The notes beneath the pieces were generated by a model. That model saw only the letters and a list, made by a program, of their open reading frames with translations, searched no databases and was not told where the DNA came from. From Ichthyophis bannanicus (lineage: Eukaryota; Chordata; Amphibia; Gymnophiona; Ichthyophiidae): 64,000 nucleotides of DNA. The translations under genes and the position numbers were made by a program. Numbering within the stretch: the stretch's first letter is position 1; the number at the start of each line of letters is the position of its first letter. Shown one piece after another: positions 33,891 to 43,995 of the stretch. The DNA lies in the NCBI GenBank assembly GCA_033557465.1, contig CM066032.1:52860955-52924954 (forward strand). The letters are read 5' to 3'.

Positions 33891-34509
33891 TGAAGAAAAC
33901 TCCATGATCTGAGCACAATACCACGGCTCTTTAGGTCTCTGGTCCGTCAGTAGTGAGAGACAGGCAGAGAGTAATACAGAACACAATCACACACACACAA
34001 AGTGCTATTTTCTTTGAGCTCAGAGGGAAGACGGCAAGCGGTATATGGACGGGCATAATTCCACACCTGCCGAATTCAAAGTTCTCCTCCAAAAAGCTCT
34101 CTCTTTATTAGAGAAAAAAGAGGAAGTAACGGTCATTTATTATAACCATGAAATAACACAAGGTGTCGCCAAAGTTCTTTTTACAGAGTAAGATCTGATT
34201 ACAGTATATTAGATGAAATTTATAATTGCAAAAGCTGCAAAAATTATGTTGTGTCAGCAGGGACTTTCAGTTGACTGTACAATGAACTATGGTTGCACAG
34301 GTCATAGCCTATGTTCTTTTTGCTTGCGTTAACACTGTTCCATCTATTTTAAAGACAGTTACACAGAGAACTCATGATCATGACATCTTATTCTATTTAA
34401 GAAAGTAGGTGAAAAGTCAAACTTCTAAACACATTTTGAATCAAGAACTTCATCCATCTTCAATTACATATTGGGGATTCTGGTATCCCTTTATCTGTCC
34501 ATCCCTACA
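33891..34509 (-). repeat. ERV3 5' LTR
   Basis: This 619-bp copy has the same termini as the left LTR. Small indels occur near 34,305-34,325 (relative to 30,108-30,132). Confidence 0.88.
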
Positions 34510-34855
34510 GTTGCTACAAATATCCTACACTGTTCCTCTGGGTGCACTCTAACTAGAGTGGTTCTGCCACAATGAGAGGGAATACTCTCCAGAACAAAGT
34601 TTAAAACTCTGCCACTCATTCTGACAATATTTCTTTAACAGGGACGGTGGGGTCATATGACTTTTCAGGGCGAATGTGTGCACATCTAGTATCAGGTCTA
34701 TATCTAGAGATCCCTTGGGAGGCCAGGTTAAAGACAGGGGGGGGGGGCATTCCCTTTCACAGAAAACCATGGTATATTGCTAGGGTTAAGTTTGTTCTGC
34801 GATTTGCGATAGAGATGACTACTTTATCGAATGTGCTCATCTTTGGGCTGGTCAT
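34510..34855 (-). pseudogene. ERV2 gag matrix remnant
   Basis: The minus frame 34,770-34,549 carries CEREC and a WPPKGSLD block equivalent to the WPREGTF block of ERV1 matrix. A possible start Met lies at 34,840 in another frame. A poly-G run at 34,738-34,747 causes the frameshift. Recognisable ERV2 sequence ends near 34,855. Confidence 0.65.
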
Positions 34856-34914
34856 GTAGTTGTCAGTAAATGTTTGTAGTCCTGTTTTTTCATCTGGTCT
34901 TGTTGCAGTCAGGC

Positions 34915-36185
34915 TTCTGTTTGTTGTAAAGGTCCCTGCCTAAGGGCCACACCAATGGATCCAGCGGTAGCCTCACAGCTGTTCCATTGCTGGAGCATTC
35001 CCTTCATGGACCTGTTCACCAGCCCAAACAACATGCAGTTGCCCCTATTCTGTTCGTGCCAACCGCACCTGTCCCAGGTGGCAGTGGATGCGTTCCTCAT
35101 TCCGTGGAGGAAGGCCTCATGTACGCCTTCCCACTGATACCACTGGTAGCCAAGACATTATTCAAGGTCCAGGGCAACAGAGCATCACTAGTGCTGATAA
35201 CCCCTTGGTGGCCCAGGCATCCCTGGTTCCCACTGCTCCTCTTCCTATTAGTAATGTCACCAATTCCCCCGGGTCGAGCTTCAGCGCTGCTCTCTTAGGT
35301 GCAGGGCTCTCTCCTGAACCCCATTCTGGGGTCCCTCTCACTCATGGCTTGGCTGCTGAAAGGGTAGCGTTAGCTCCCTTCAACCTCCCACAGGACATCA
35401 AAGAGATTCTTCTGGCCTCTTGCAAGGCCTCCACTAGAAGAGCATACGCCTTCAAGTGGCGCCGATTCTTGGTCTGGTGTGTGGAAAGATGGGCAAACCT
35501 ATTTTCCCGCTCAGTACAGGTGGTACTTCAGTATCTGCTTTACCTATTACAGGTGGAACTGAAGTCCAATTCAGTCCGAGTACACCTGAGTGCCATCGCA
35601 GCGCATCACAATTCCATTGAGGGAAACCTCTCTCGGCTCAGTCCCTTGTGTCCCTAATTCCTGTGGGACCTCATATTATCCAAACCCCCCATCCAGCAGC
35701 AGAGTGGGATCTCAATGTGGTGCTTTCACAGCTCATTAAGCCTCCTTTCGAGCCTCTGGCTACCTGCCACCTTCAGAATATATCTTGGAAGGTCGCCTTC
35801 CTGGTAGCACTCACATCAGCTGGCAGAGTCAGTGAGCTTCAGGCTCTGATGGCAGAACCCCCTTACACGAGCTTTTACAAAAACAGAGTGGTGCTCTGCA
35901 CACACGCCAAGTTTCTGCCGAAGGTGGTGTCCCCATTCCACCTCAACCAGGAGGTGGTACTCCCCACCTTCTTTCCGAGGCTTCATGCAGGTAAGGCAGA
36001 GACCATTCTCCACAATCTAGATTGTAAGAGAGCCCTGTCTTTTAACTTGCAACGGACCCAGGGCCACCACAAAGCGCCTCAGCTTTTCGTTTCCTATGAC
36101 CCCAGTCACCTGAGGCTCCCAGTGACTAAGCGAACACTGTCCACTTGGTTGCCGGACTGCATGTTCCTGTATGCTGGGTAACCGT
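34915..36185 (+). mobile_element. DIRS-type element, 3' coding part
   Basis: An RNase H-end region (about 34,950-35,290) with MDLFTSPNNMQLPLF and PWWPRHPWFP blocks is followed by a tyrosine recombinase. DIRS elements replicate by reverse transcription but integrate with this recombinase instead of a DDE integrase. No split or inverted terminal repeats are seen. The fragment ends abruptly at about 36,185. Confidence 0.85.
35340..36181 (+). pseudogene. DIRS tyrosine recombinase, truncated
   Basis: The N-terminal SAM-like domain (KASTRRAYAFKWRRFLVWC, QYLLYLLQ, VRVHLSAIAAHH) is in frame 35,088-35,657. The catalytic domain is in the overlapping frame 35,648-36,181, with the catalytic Arg in TSAGRVSELQAL. 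The HXXR and Tyr blocks are missing because sequence ends after KRTLSTWL. One frameshift plus truncation makes it inactive. The core would recombine circular DNA into the genome. Confidence 0.85.
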
Positions 36186-36572
36186 TCTGCTTCTTGATTG
36201 TGCTGTGTAGGGTCCTCATATAACTTTCTCCAAGAAGGTTTTGGTTTCGGCTTTGGTTGGTGGTGCTTTTACCAGATTAATGCTCTTTCCCCAAGTCCCT
36301 ATAGAATTGTTTGGGCTCTCTAAATAGTTTATTTGGATATCTTTCTCTCCTGTCTTCTTCATATCTTCAAAGTTTTTGCGCTTCTGCTGCTATTTTCAAT
36401 TTATGGTTGGAACATATAAATTTCAGGTCTTCTTCTGTTAATGCAACATGCTTCAGCTTTGTGTCTTAGATCTTCCTTAATATCTCTGATGATCTTAATC
36501 CTTTTAGATACCCGTCTATCCAGGATACCTCTGCACACAATGAGTGTATTTTACCTTTGATGTGCTTTTTTT
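36186..36572 (-). pseudogene. Retroelement-like ORF, C-terminal piece
   Basis: This continues the reading of 40,103-40,960 across the L1-like insertion: KGKIHSLCAEVSWIDGYLKG, then EDLKFICSNHKLKIAAEAQK and KHHQPKPKP, with several stops. It resembles the linker between an N-terminal domain and RT in some LINEs, but I cannot name the family. Confidence 0.45.
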
Positions 36573-36700
36573 AAATTGTTCTCTTTTTGGGGGGCGGAGC
36601 CTGATGTCCAGCGGGATGGTCGCATAACGCTGAGGCTCCCGAGAGGCCTACTCAGAATCCTGAATTAACACCGTACATACTTGGAACTTCTACTCTGATC

Positions 36701-37570
36701 TTGCCGGGGCACATTGGTGAGATGGCGGGGACCAAACCCACGCGCCTGGAATTTGGATCTCCAGCGGCTTCTCACGGCAAACGTTCCAAAACTGAACCCC
36801 CGTCCCCGCAGAAGGGGCTGGCCTTGCGCGAGGGCCCCGAAATGCAGCAGGAAATCCTCGCAGAGATTAGAGGGGTCAAAAACCTCGTGCAGTCAAACGG
36901 TGAAGCACTCCGAGCGCTGCGGGAAGATCTTGGTGTGCTGCAAAGCAAGCTAGACGGGCTTTCTTCGCGTCAGGACAAAATGGAGAGCATATTGGACTCC
37001 CATGCGGCCCGGTTGTCCAAACTCGACAAAGTTGAACGTCAGGTGCGGGCCTTGCAGAAAGAAGTGGAAGATGGCAATAATAGAGCGCGCCGCAACAACA
37101 TACGACTCGTGGGCATACCGGAGGGAGCGGAATCGGGAGACATGAAAGAGTTTTTATGCAAAATCCTCCCTTCCCTGCTCCAAATCACCTTTACCAAAGA
37201 TTTGGAGATCGATCGCGCTCATCGTGTACCCACAAGCATAACGCTCAACAGGAAGACCCCGCGGCCTATCATTTTTCGACTTTTGAGATATCAACACGTG
37301 GAGCAAATTCTAAGTGCCTCTCGGGCAAAGGGCCATATGGAGTTTGAGAGCCACAAGATCTCCTTCTATCCTGACTTGGCTAAACCCACGGTCGACCGCC
37401 GAAAGCGCTTTCTGGAATTCCGGCCGAGGCTTCAACAACTACAAGCACGCTATGGCCTGATGTACCCGGCCAAACTCCGAGTCATGCTTCACAATCAGAC
37501 AAGAACATTCGAGGACCCTGATCTACTAGCGGAGTTTTTGGATTCCAAAGAAGCCGACTTGATGCGCTGA
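36701..37570 (+). CDS. L1-like ORF1 protein, intact
   Basis: The frame is 289 codons. An Ala/Pro-rich N-terminus (to about 45) is followed by a heptad-rich coiled coil (about 50-135, ILAEIRGVKNLVQSNGEALR onward), a RARRNNIRLVGIPEGAE block that opens the RNA-recognition-like domain, and a C-terminal domain with IDRAHRVP, RPIIFRLL and FYPDLAKPTVDRRKRF. This is the domain order of L1 ORF1p, an RNA-binding trimeric chaperone that coats LINE RNA. A second Met (MAGTKPT, at 36,722) may be the true start, since the first lies only 21 bases upstream. No stop interrupts the domains. Confidence 0.9.
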   Translation: MPGHIGEMAGTKPTRLEFGSPAASHGKRSKTEPPSPQKGLALREGPEMQQEILAEIRGVKNLVQSNGEALRALREDLGVLQSKLDGLSSRQDKMESILDSHAARLSKLDKVERQVRALQKEVEDGNNRARRNNIRLVGIPEGAESGDMKEFLCKILPSLLQITFTKDLEIDRAHRVPTSITLNRKTPRPIIFRLLRYQHVEQILSASRAKGHMEFESHKISFYPDLAKPTVDRRKRFLEFRPRLQQLQARYGLMYPAKLRVMLHNQTRTFEDPDLLAEFLDSKEADLMR

Positions 37571-37944
37571 CTTCCAGAATATTCCTGCAAGTATTCTCAT
37601 ATCCGCTGTACCTGCCATATTGGATCTGCCGCAGCCCAGCAAAGAGTCTGGCGAGGGCAGTTTGTTTGCCTTACTTTTGATGATATCTGTGACCCGACTC
37701 CATCTACCCACAGTAGCCTCGATGAGTATCAGAGACAGTGTTAATTACGGACTCTGGTGTTTCTTTTCTTTTTTTTTTTTCATGTCTTTCTATTTCCTCT
37801 CTAGGGCCTCCTCCCGCAGACATATGGTCGCCATATTCTTTGGGGGTTTTGCTTCTTCTCTAGGATACTTTGGTACATACTTTTCAATATGGGGTGTATT
37901 AGCCAGCATACTCGGTGATTATGTCATTGTTGCACAGATTCTGA
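37571..37944 (+). other. L1-like inter-ORF spacer, left part
   Basis: A 374-bp non-coding spacer follows ORF1. It is cut at 37,944 by an L2 fragment. The right part of the spacer is at about 39,341-39,361. Confidence 0.65.
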
Positions 37945-39340
37945 TTATGTTTATTTATTTATTTATTTAACAATTCTTTTATACCGCGCTATTACAATCA
38001 GTGCGGTGTACATTGAACAAGAACATACTACAATGCATACAAGTAACATTGAGTTTTACATTGAACAGGGAATTTCAACAATAGGACAACCGGGGGAACT
38101 ATGTACAGATTAACTTAATGTTATATACAGTAATATGAAACTCGTTTGGATGTTGCGATGTGGTTCACTAATAGGACTAGAGAGAAGGTTGACCAACTAG
38201 CCCTTTTCAGGTTGTATTGAGGAGCTAGTTTTGTTAATGTCTAGGTTGACTTCTGGGTAGTGTTTTGTAAACAGGTGGTATTTCAATGCCTTTCTGAATA
38301 GGATTAGGTTTTTGATAGCACGGATTTCGGGAGGTAGCGCATTCCAGTTTAGAGGTGCAAATAAGGAGAAGGCCCTGTTGGAGGTGGCCTTAGAGCACTT
38401 CGTTATTATTTTCGGGACTATTAAGGTGTTCATTGATGTGGTTCTCCTTTTTCTGTTTTCCAGGGTGACGTGGATGAGCTTGCTGATTGGCGTAGGGGGG
38501 CAGTTATTTAGTGCCTTGAAAGTAAGGACTAAAGACTTATACTGGATTCTGGCATGTAATGGCAACCAATGCAGTTCTTTCATGATGGGTGTTATATGGT
38601 CAGATCTTGATGAGCCGGAAAGGACTCTGGCGGCTGTATTCATGGCTAGGCGGAGCGGATTCAAAGTTGATTGAGGGAGGCCATGAAGGATGATGTTGGC
38701 AAAATCCAGGTGTGGGAGGACTAATGCCTGGAAGGTTGTTCGGAAGTCTGTGGGATCAAGTAGGGAGCGGAGGTGACGTAGCGATTTAATCTTATAATAT
38801 ATAGTTTTTGTGATGTTCTTGACATGCGTTGTCATATCCAAGTGCTGATCCAATGTAATGCCGAGGTAACGGATGGTGGCTTTTGATTTCAACTCTATGT
38901 TGTTGACGAGAAGTGATGGAGGAGGTATGAACTTACGGTTCCTTGTGACAAAAAGAACGTCAGTTTTGTTGTGGTTAATCCGAAGGTTTTGAGATAGCAA
39001 CCATTCGGCTACAGCTTCAAAACAGTTGATTATTGGGGAGAATACTGGGTGTTCAATTGTGAATGGCATATATAGGAGGATGTCGTCTGCGTAAGCGAGA
39101 CATTGTACATTAAAGGATCTGATCAAGTCACATATCGGCTGCATGTAGATATTAAACATTAGTGCCGATAGGGACGATCCTTGGGGTACTCCCTGTGATT
39201 GCAGGAATGGTTCTGAGGATTCATGGCCTGTTTTTACTTGTTGCCACCTGTTAGATAAGTAGGATTTACACCACTCGAGTGCTGTGCTTTGAATCCCCTT
39301 ATCTTTCAAGCGTTGTAGGAGTATGTTTTCAAGCGCCCTT
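37945..39340 (-). mobile_element. L2 LINE 3' fragment inserted in the L1-like spacer
   Basis: The element reads right to left and ends in a (TTTA)n tail at 37,945-37,970. It has the AACCGCGC-type 3' end. It is 5' truncated inside RT at about 39,340. No target duplication is evident by eye. Confidence 0.88.
38197..39309 (-). pseudogene. L2 reverse transcriptase, C-terminal 370 codons
   Basis: The uninterrupted frame starts after the first RT block and has GVPQGSSLSALMFNIYM, CLAYADDILLYMP, YLGITLDQHLDM, AARVLSGSSRSDHITPI and LHWLPLHARI, ending with a regular stop. It lacks EN and the first RT blocks, so it is a 5'-truncated copy although the remaining frame is clean. It is clearly related to the 23.9-25.9 kb ORF. 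Confidence 0.9.
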
Positions 39341-39361
39341 ACTTAAAATGTCTATTACCGA

Positions 39362-39625
39362 TTGATGGCACCATGTAAGATTTTCTCATTGAACGTAAAA
39401 GGAATCAATAATCCGATAAAACGGAAGAAAATCCTAAGCTACCTAAGTCAGGAAGCTGCGGATCTGATTTTTCTCCAAGAAACGCATTTAAACTCGAAGG
39501 AAACTCTTAAACTCAATATTAAACCTTACATGGTGGCCGCCTATTCCCCAGCCGTTTCTAAGAAGTGTGGGGTTGCCATACTGGTTAGGAAATCTTTGCA
39601 TGCTACTATTATTGCGATTAGCTAA
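39362..39625 (+). pseudogene. L1-like ORF2 start (endonuclease N-terminus)
   Basis: The frame of 87 codons reads FSLNVKGINNPIKRKKILSY, LIFLQETHL and KKCGVAILVRKSLH, which are the first EN blocks of L1-type ORF2. It stops at 39,623. The remaining EN and the whole RT are gone. Confidence 0.88.
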
Positions 39626-40086
39626 GGGTCGCTTTCTCCTTGATTTCATGCTGGGTATAGCCATATGCTTAATCACGAGGAATTGGAAGGATAGCTCTCG
39701 ACTTACTGTCAATGAATGGTGGAACCTTGTCTGCTTATATAGTAAATATGAGCAGATACCTCGGAGAGCTATTCCCCATGCCCAAACTCACTCTCGCTTG
39801 TCTAAATGGCAGATGCTCAATGATTATGTACAATCTGCTCATTGCTCCAACATGCCTGTATAATGTGCACTCATCATGTTTCAGATCACCGTTAGGTTTT
39901 GTAACACAATAATGTAAGTACACGCCCGCTTCGGGAATGATTAGTTTTCTAGAGAAGAAGCAGGGGGGAGGGGGGTGGCAGGGGTTTACTTTGGTGTATG
40001 TATTACACTTTATGTATCTGTCTTTTAGCTGTATGTCTTCCTTTTCCTTTGTTGTTATAAAACGAAAATAAAGAATTTAAAAAAAA
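39626..40086 (+). other. L1-like ORF2 remnant, 3' UTR and poly-A
   Basis: A short ORF2 C-terminal-like stretch (about 39,710-39,912) is followed by a 3' UTR with a G-rich run near 39,962, AATAAA at 40,067 and an A-run before the duplication. The ORF2 assignment of the remnant is uncertain. Confidence 0.6.
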
Positions 40087-40102
40087 AAATTGTTCTCTTT
40101 TT

Positions 40103-40960
40103 CTTCTGGCCTTGCAGTTGAGTTGGTAGTATTTTTGCTGTAATAATTTTAGCTGCACAATATTGTATTTGATTAATTTTGGTGATGACAATAAATGGTC
40201 CCTTTATATTGGATATGGCCTTGTTCATCTTAATTATCATGCTTCTAGCCTTAGATGTTAAATTTAGCTTGGGTAATCTTTCCCGTGCAGGGAAACCGGC
40301 ATATTCATCTCTTTCCATATGGACTAGGAGTTCTATCTTGAGTTCCTCCACCTCTGGGTCTTTCTCCTCCTTTTCTTCCCCCTCTTCAGTTAACTTGACC
40401 CTTCCTTTATTCAGCTCAACCCACTGCAGTTCCAGATCTCTCAACTCCATCTCCCCCTCAACCTCTCTTTCCTTTCCTGCATCTTCCTTTCTTCTGGGAC
40501 TCTCAGCTAGGTCTCCTCCTCCCTGTATTTCTTTGTCCGCGGAATCCCTTAGTTGCTTCAAGATGTTATCATTCACATACTTCTTTACTTTGATCTGCAA
40601 AATTAAAGATCTTAAATTTGTATCTGTTGCTTTTTGAGTTTTTTCTAGTGGTAATTTTTCTCTTTCTTATAGTTTTTTGCGGACTCTCTTTGTATACCCT
40701 CTTGATTTAAATACAGGATTTATAGCATAAAAAATAGCAGTACATTATCTCCTCTTTATCTGCAGAATTCCACTTAACTGTACTTAATCCTCTTTAGCTT
40801 ATTTATTAATTTCTGTGGTTTGTCTCCTGCCACAGTGGGTCCATGAACAGGCTCACCGTGGCCTTTATCTGTGGCAGGGATGTTATCTGCTTCTGCAGCA
40901 CTTGCACTATTGCAACCACCATCGTTAGCCCTAGTGCTTAAGCTACAGGTGGGCACCTTT
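40103..40960 (-). pseudogene. Retroelement-like ORF, N-terminal piece
   Basis: The minus strand reads a segment with VKWNSADKEEIMYCYF (Myb/SANT-like trend) near 40,760, then KKYVNDNILKQLRDSADKEI, an acidic Glu-rich region, and KMNKAISNIKGPF with AAKIITAKILP. Frames 40,956-40,774 and 40,600-40,055 are joined by stops. It continues at 36,572 beyond the L1-like insertion. The pattern suggests the N-terminal part of a LINE polyprotein. A host gene cannot be excluded, but the stops argue against function. Confidence 0.45.
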
Positions 40961-41472
40961 TTATCCTGGGCAACGTGCGGCCAGTATGTATTTTTATTTC
41001 TTTGTTCCTACCATACTTCAATTGTAGTGTCGCCTTGCTGAGATTTGGTAAAAATGTTATGCAACGGGGTCACCACGTGAAGGTACTCGGCAAGACCTTA
41101 GGAGGGAACTTTATTCTCTCCCCCTAAGAGATACACATCAATTCAACAACGGCTGCAGACCCCTGCTGTGTGTGTCCTGGGAGTTAGTGTCAGCTGGTAT
41201 GGCAAGCTTGTTATGTAGGTGCTGAGTGTGTTTAGAAGGCTTTTGTGCCCATATGACAGGGATTATGGTAGTGGAAAAAGTTTCAGTGTTTTTCTCTACT
41301 TTGTGATATTTCTGTTCTCTAAAAACTCAAGAAACTTTTCGGCTTGTTAATTTGTAGTGTTTCTAAGTAACACTAATCATCAGCATTGCATTTCTTCTCA
41401 TTATAGCAAGATGAAAATGTTTCTCACAGAACTATCAGCCAAATTTGAGATCTGCTGGTTTTCTTTCAATAG
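40961..41472. other. Unassigned
   Basis: No repeat or coding signature is recognised. It includes a T-rich stretch leading to a possible splice acceptor at 41,471-41,472. Confidence 0.4.
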
Positions 41473-41689
41473 TGCCTCTGTCAGCGACAAAATCCAAGCC
41501 CGTCTCAAAGGGGAGGCAACCGCCTACAGCGGCAACTTCAGCCTGGTAAGGTCAGATGGGACCCTCCTACCGATAAATTCAAATGATCCAAACTCCCTCT
41601 ACAGCAATCTGGCAGCAGCCAAAGGGGCTACAACCAAGGCAGACATAAAGAGCCAGGCGCAGGAGCTGAAAAACAAGGTTTATGAAGAG
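41473..41689 (+). CDS. Candidate host exon, unidentified protein
   Basis: A 217-bp open segment is preceded by a polypyrimidine tract and AG (TTTTCTTTCAATAG) and followed by GAAGAG then GTAAAG, a good donor. An alternative acceptor lies at 41,406. The peptide includes SDKIQARLKGEATAYSGNFS, RSDGTLLPINSNDPN and DIKSQAQELKNKVYEE, the last part likely helical. Codon use is more GC-rich than the flanks. It has no TE motif that I recognise and I cannot name the protein. If real, it would make the surrounding kilobases intronic. Confidence 0.4.
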
Positions 41690-42869
41690 GTAAAGGTTTT
41701 ATTTATTTGTCTGTTCACCCTAATCAGGGCACACACTTCAGGGGCTACTATTACTACTAATTATCATTTCTATAGTATTACTAGGCTTACACAGTGCACA
41801 AGCACACAGCTACTGGTAACAGGGTTCTTGGAACGGGACCAACTATAGCTGGGAGGTTGTTGGTTTAGGGATCAATCGCTCCTCTCACTTTCCACTCAAA
41901 CAAACTGCACAATCTCTTCCAGATGTCTGTTCAGAATCATTAACATTTACTGAAAGTTTGTTTAAATAATTGGACAGGATGGAAAAATATCAAAAAATGC
42001 ACATCACTAAATATCAGCAACTACCATTTGGTTTGCCCCAATCTCTACACTAAGGCAAAGACTTGCAATATCCACTGGCCCAGATTTTAAAGGCAGGGCC
42101 TCTAACTACTCTCGACTTCCCAAGCGCTTTCCTGAGATGCTTTCCATAAATTCTTTGGGTCCAATATTCAGCCATGGTGGTGAGTGTGTTTTAAAGTGCC
42201 TGGCCACCAGAGCTTAATATCTGGTTTCACCATGACCAGATTTTCTCTCTGGTTAGTGGCATTATACAGCTGCTAACCAGATAGGAAATCCATATAAAGT
42301 TAGGACAGCCATTGATCTAGCTTAACTTTATGCGGTTTAGAGAATGAATATCGCTCCTAATCGGATAGTTTCTGGGACTGTCCTTGCTCAGCCCATAGAC
42401 CAACCTGGAATTAACAGGGCATCTTTACTGCTGTCTAAGGGGATATTCAGTGAATATTGGGATCACTGGGGTTTATGTGGTTTTCAGGTGCTGAAAACCA
42501 CATGAACTCATTGGGATATCGACCACTTTGTCTTCTTCAAAGTTAACTGAATTATCTTAAGAATGAAAACAGGTCTCAGTCTCAGGCAACTGTTCTTTTG
42601 AATGTGGGAGTCTTCCCTTCCTGGACTCTGGTCCTAGGAATTTCTTCTGACTCCCCAAGCTTTTTCAAAGAATCAAAAAATTCATTTTCTCTCCTATCTC
42701 CTGAGGCCTCCAGTAGCCCAAAGCTCCTAACATACAACGACTTTGGTGCCATAACCTTAGACAGTCAAAGACAAAATTCTGTTCTGAGCTACACTCTTTA
42801 TAGGAGCATATTACCCAGCCTCTTTTTACTGTTATATCATGCATACAAACCCTCCCAGACCTGGAAAGT
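41690..42869. other. Probable old non-autonomous repeat(s)
   Basis: About 42,120-42,540 has repeated ATATTCAG and TGGTTTTCAG-type words in both orientations (for example TGTGGTTTTCAGGTGCTG followed by AAAACCACATGAAC), suggesting a decayed DNA transposon or hairpin-forming repeat. No coding region is seen in the rest. Confidence 0.35.
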
Positions 42870-43296
42870 TAGAACATAAGAACATAAAAAATGCCTTACT
42901 GGGTCAGAGCAAGGTCCATCAAGCCCAGTATTCTGTTTACAGCAGTGGCCAATGCAGGCCACAAGTACCTGGCAGGTTCCCAAAGAGGCACACAGGTTCC
43001 ACAATGCTCATCCTGGGGTAAGCAGTGGATTTCCAAGGTCCTCTTTAATAATGGTTTATGGACCTTTCCTCCAAGAACTTGCCCAAATCTTTTTTAAACC
43101 AGCTACACTAACAACTTTTACTACATCCTCCAGTAATGAATTCCAGAGTTTGATTACATGTTGAATAAAAAAATATTTTCTCTTATTAGTCTTAATTGGG
43201 TTATATTGTAGCTTCATTTGGTGTCCTCTAGTCTTTCTACTTTTTGATGGCGTAAACAACTGATCTGATACAAATATTAGCAGGTCACTCAACATC
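42870..43296 (-). pseudogene. CR1-B 3' end
   Basis: The minus frame 43,295-43,056 carries KRKYFFIQHVIKLWNSL and LKKIWASSWRKGP, the CR1 C-terminus also present at 1,200-970. The 3' UTR with CTGGGCTTGATGGACC and a TTCTTATGTTCT tail ends near 42,870. The copy is severely 5' truncated. Confidence 0.85.
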
Positions 43297-43995
43297 TTGA
43301 ACAGGAGAGGGCTTTATTGGTGCCTAAGAGGGCGATTGGCTCCCTTTTAGAAGCACTCTCACAATTTTTGGATGTCCTGCTACGTCCTTTTGTTTTAGTT
43401 ATTCCATCCTATACATGTGACTCTGCACATGTAATGGAGCTATTACAAAATTTTCAACCATACCACGATGATTTGATTCTGGTAATCTTAGATATAGTGT
43501 CCCTATATACAAATGTTCCCCAGAAGGCTGCTGCATCTATTTGTGAAGAGACTTTCTTGAAGAGATCACAACACAAGAGTTTTCCAACTTTTTTCCTCAC
43601 AAGATTGGCAGAAATAGTCCTTTTAACAATTTTTTCTGGTTTGATGAGCTATTCTTTAAACAAATCAAAGGGGTGGCCATGGGCTCCTCCATGACACCAG
43701 ATACAGCAAATCATTTAAGTGGCACAATTTGAAAAACATTTTTTGACCTACCACATTTTTCAACGTTATATCCATTTATTGTAGCATTATATAGATGACA
43801 TCTTCCTTATTTGGGATGGAGAAATACACATTTTGGAGGAGGTTTTGGTATTGCTTAATTCACACAATCCGAATCTTCAGTTTCAAGTGAACTACAGTAA
43901 GCTAGACATATCATATCTTGATATCATGATATACAAAAGAGACAATGGTTTTAAGATTAATCTCTACTGTAAACCTACTGATCACAACCTTTCAG

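Larger units (their letters stand above)
29701..34509 (-). mobile_element. ERV3: complete LTR element without recognisable genes
   Basis: Two direct LTR copies (29,701-30,312 and 33,891-34,509) flank 3.58 kb. The 5-bp target duplication GTTGC (29,696-29,700 and 34,510-34,514) lies within ERV2 gag. Orientation is read from a TGG-starting primer site beside the right LTR and a purine-rich tract beside the left one, both on the minus strand. The interior is AT-rich with no gag, pro or pol motif. The LTRs differ by only about a dozen substitutions and a few indels by eye, so the copy is younger than ERV1. It is therefore probably a non-autonomous family and not a decayed one. Confidence 0.82.
17442..34855 (-). 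mobile_element. ERV2: related env-less ERV, minus strand, multiply interrupted
   Basis: Reading right to left are gag matrix (34,855-34,510), the rest of gag (29,700-28,217), pro (28,216-27,960), RT (27,960-27,435 and 26,831-26,174), connection/RNase H (20,505-19,607), integrase (19,603-18,225), a polypurine tract and a 3' LTR (17,922-17,442). Three insertions separate these blocks: ERV3, a MITE and a full-length L2. The 5' LTR is not visible. Homology ends near 34,855, shortly before a DIRS fragment. It is the same lineage as ERV1, in opposite orientation. Confidence 0.9.
36589..40086 (+). mobile_element. L1/Tx1-like element with deleted RT
   Basis: The 16-bp duplication AAATTGTTCTCTTTTT (36,573-36,588 and 40,087-40,102) flanks the element. 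It starts with GGGGGGCGGAGCC, has an intact ORF1, a spacer, the first 85-90 codons of ORF2, a short ORF2-derived remnant, a 3' UTR with AATAAA (40,067-40,072) and a poly-A. The central EN to RT region is missing. An L2 fragment later inserted in the spacer. The target duplication shows it moved by target-primed reverse transcription; with no RT of its own, it needed a partner. Confidence 0.88.

Noticed and set aside
35816..36013. Minus-strand frame in the DIRS region
   Set aside because: Shadow of the tyrosine recombinase on the plus strand.
37620..37970. Hydrophobic 116-codon membrane protein
   Set aside because: It lies in the L1-like spacer and runs into the L2 tail; no conservation pattern.
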